Below, piece by piece: positions 62,201-64,000 of a stretch of DNA of 64,000 nucleotides. Each line of letters opens with the position of its first letter. Within the stretch, counting starts at the first letter, position 1. The DNA lies in NCBI GenBank assembly GCA_029817715.1, contig JARUPY010000190.1, positions 1,922,001-1,986,000 of the forward strand, written 5' to 3'. The translations under genes were made by a program, and so were the position numbers. Under the pieces are notes generated by a model. It worked only from the letters and a program-made list of their open reading frames with translations. It was not told the DNA's origin and did not search any database. Origin of the DNA: Melastoma dodecandrum (lineage: Eukaryota; Streptophyta; Magnoliopsida; Myrtales; Melastomataceae).

Positions 62201-64000
62201 AAAGCCAAGATGCTGTGTGGGCATGGATTGGTTTTCAAAATGGAAGAACATGAAGGGTCAGGAAAAGTCTTTGTCTTAACTCAGAAAGCTCGGATGCTGA
62301 CTTTGAAGGATATTTGATTAGATAGTCGGCATCGATCCCGCCATGCAAACAATATTCTTATTATTATTTAGAAATTATGGTCATGATAAATCACCTTTCT
62401 TGGTGTATCGTAATTTGTTGCGGTTAATCCTACGTCGGATAACTAAGTCTGAACCAAAAGTTTTAACATGATTGGGAATTCCTTCTTTACGAGAGTAAAG
62501 GAAGGCACATTATTTCTAACATGTTATTAGAGTTAAATCCAACGAGCTTTGTTCTATAATAATACTAGTACGTAAAATAATTTGCGGACTAGAGTCTTAA
62601 GTCTGGAAATTTCTTGACTAGTGTAAGAAAATCGGGGCACGACTTTACAAAGGTCGATTAGGCACAAAATCGGCCTTAAAAGCCGATTTCTTGGCATTAA
62701 TAAAAGAATTTTGAAACTTGATACCGTATTTGACGAAATAATTTACGGGCTAGCATTATTTAAGAACAAAACTCCAAATCCATCGTCTGAAAGGAGAGGA
62801 TGCCAAGACAGGTTAATCTACCATGGTTTCTAACGTAATTGCTTGCGTAGTTATTTTCTCCTATTTCTTTCTCTTCGCCTGTCCCAATTCGAAACAAAGG
62901 AAGAAGATGGGGGACAACTCTTTGGAAATGTGGGGCATTCAAAAGAGGTTAAAATTAGCATATCCTCAACCACTCAAAGTTGGACTTTGTTTCAATGTGT
63001 CTTGCACTTGTCAATGAATCTTCAAAAGAGCTTTTGTTCGTGGTATTCCGATGGAGGTGAGGAATGGTGTGGGGGGGAAACTGGGGAGAAGTTTCCCTAG
63101 TTTGAATGGTATTACTTCTCAAAAAACATCCATGGTACAAAGGGAGGAGATCTCACAATTCTAGCTATCGGGCGCCACGTCGTCGTATCGACGTGACCGG
63201 ACCACGTAACGTTATGATTGTTCCCCAGATACGGGGGGACGGCGGGGGAGCCTTTCTGGGCGGGTACAACCGGCCTTCCTTAAAAAGTGTCCGCAACAAT
63301 GGTTGGCTTCTTCTGGCTGCATCGTCGTCGGTTGAGGCCTCCCTGGGGAATTTTCAAAGCTTGGCGGCCATCGCCAGAGATAGCCGAGCAACCACTAGTC
63401 CGATTTGTCAAAGGAGAATTAAATTCCGGAGGGGTCCCCACAACAAATGTTCAATCCACGTTGTATATAACCCGGATATGACGTCCCTTGTCTGTCTGCG
63501 TTTTGAATGATGCAATAACAAAGCCTTGTCGTTAGACCAGATTTCGACAGCGACTCTTCGAATTTTGTTACCAGCCACGGTTTAATCTTGAGCTTTAGTT
63601 AGTAGTATCACTAATAGCACTGGACACAAGTTTAGCCGAACAAGTGGCTATCGCGCTTAATTGCGAGTGACGACGTCGGACCAGCAACACGAGTAGGTCT
63701 CCGACAACAATCTTGATCGAGAACTTCGGTGGATGGCTGTCGGGGGCTGCAAACAATTGCTCATTTGTGTGGTAATGACATCCCGCGGGTTGACAAAATG
63801 CGTGATTTGCATCCGTAAAGTGAAGACCGACCAACCATCAGACAAACTAAATCTATGGGTGGATGGGGCACTAAATTTACCTTGGAAGTGAGCTCGAAGT
63901 CCAAGGATTCCACCCTCTCAAAGTCCAATCAAAATCCAATTTCCCCACGTGTGTCTGGATCGTCGAAATGGGATCATCTTCCCTCACCGTAACAAGTGAC
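62201..64000. other. ACS upstream region and right edge, no further gene recognised
   Basis: It contains the weak third copy of repeat R2 (about 62640-62755). The frames at 62823-63845 are short, overlap on both strands and match nothing I know. Confidence 0.4.
62640..62755 (+). repeat. Dispersed repeat family R2, copy 3 (weak)
   Basis: It contains AAGGTCGATTAGG, GGCCTTAAAAGCCGATTTC, TTTTGAAACTTGA and TTGACGAAATAATTTACGG in the same order as copy 2, but more diverged. Confidence 0.5.

Overview
This window is nuclear DNA of a flowering plant, a eudicot and probably a rosid. The evidence is GT-AG introns in every multi-exon gene, plant-only families (CNL immune receptors, ACC synthase, HIPP, a UGT91-type glycosyltransferase, a WRC-type protein), AT-rich spacers and LTR-retrotransposon debris. 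I cannot name the species.

Left part (1 to about 27 kb) is a degraded, repeat-rich region. It holds three related CNL (NB-ARC-LRR) copies: a frameshifted piece at 1-1104 (+), a nearly complete copy at 14746-17940 (-) with a stop at codon 37, and a short remnant at 19918-20737 (-). Among them lie a coatomer-alpha scrap (9690-9930), a 3' piece of the plastid protease gene CLPP6 (12885-13761), and a MATE transporter pseudogene (22452-27159). One LTR family, at 3524-3775, 4305-5211, 12039-12884 and 25415-26227, explains much of the damage: two of its copies end exactly inside coding exons, one in CLPP6 and one in the MATE gene.

Middle and right part (27 to 62 kb) is ordinary gene-bearing DNA. 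I rebuilt exon structures for an RHB1A-like RING E3 ligase (-), a CRCK2-like receptor-like cytoplasmic kinase (+), a 14-exon PGAP6/TMEM8-like membrane protein (-), a small WRC-type protein (+), a BRH1-like RING-H2 protein (-), a UGT91-like glycosyltransferase (-), an MPK4-like MAP kinase (-), an isoprenylated HIPP protein (+) and a type I ACC synthase (-). Between BRH1 and the glycosyltransferase are two broken genes: a ferric-chelate reductase 3' fragment and a DUF604 glycosyltransferase.

The gene order is informative. ACS, HIPP, MPK, DUF604, FRO is, as I recall it, the order at the top of Arabidopsis chromosome 1, and DUF604, CRCK2, RHB1A, MATE is the order at the top of chromosome 4. DUF604 joins the two sets, so the window looks like an unfragmented ancestral block. 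Functionally, several intact genes belong to immune, stress and hormone signalling (CRCK, MAPK, ACS, RING ligases). No operon-like, viral or CRISPR system is present.
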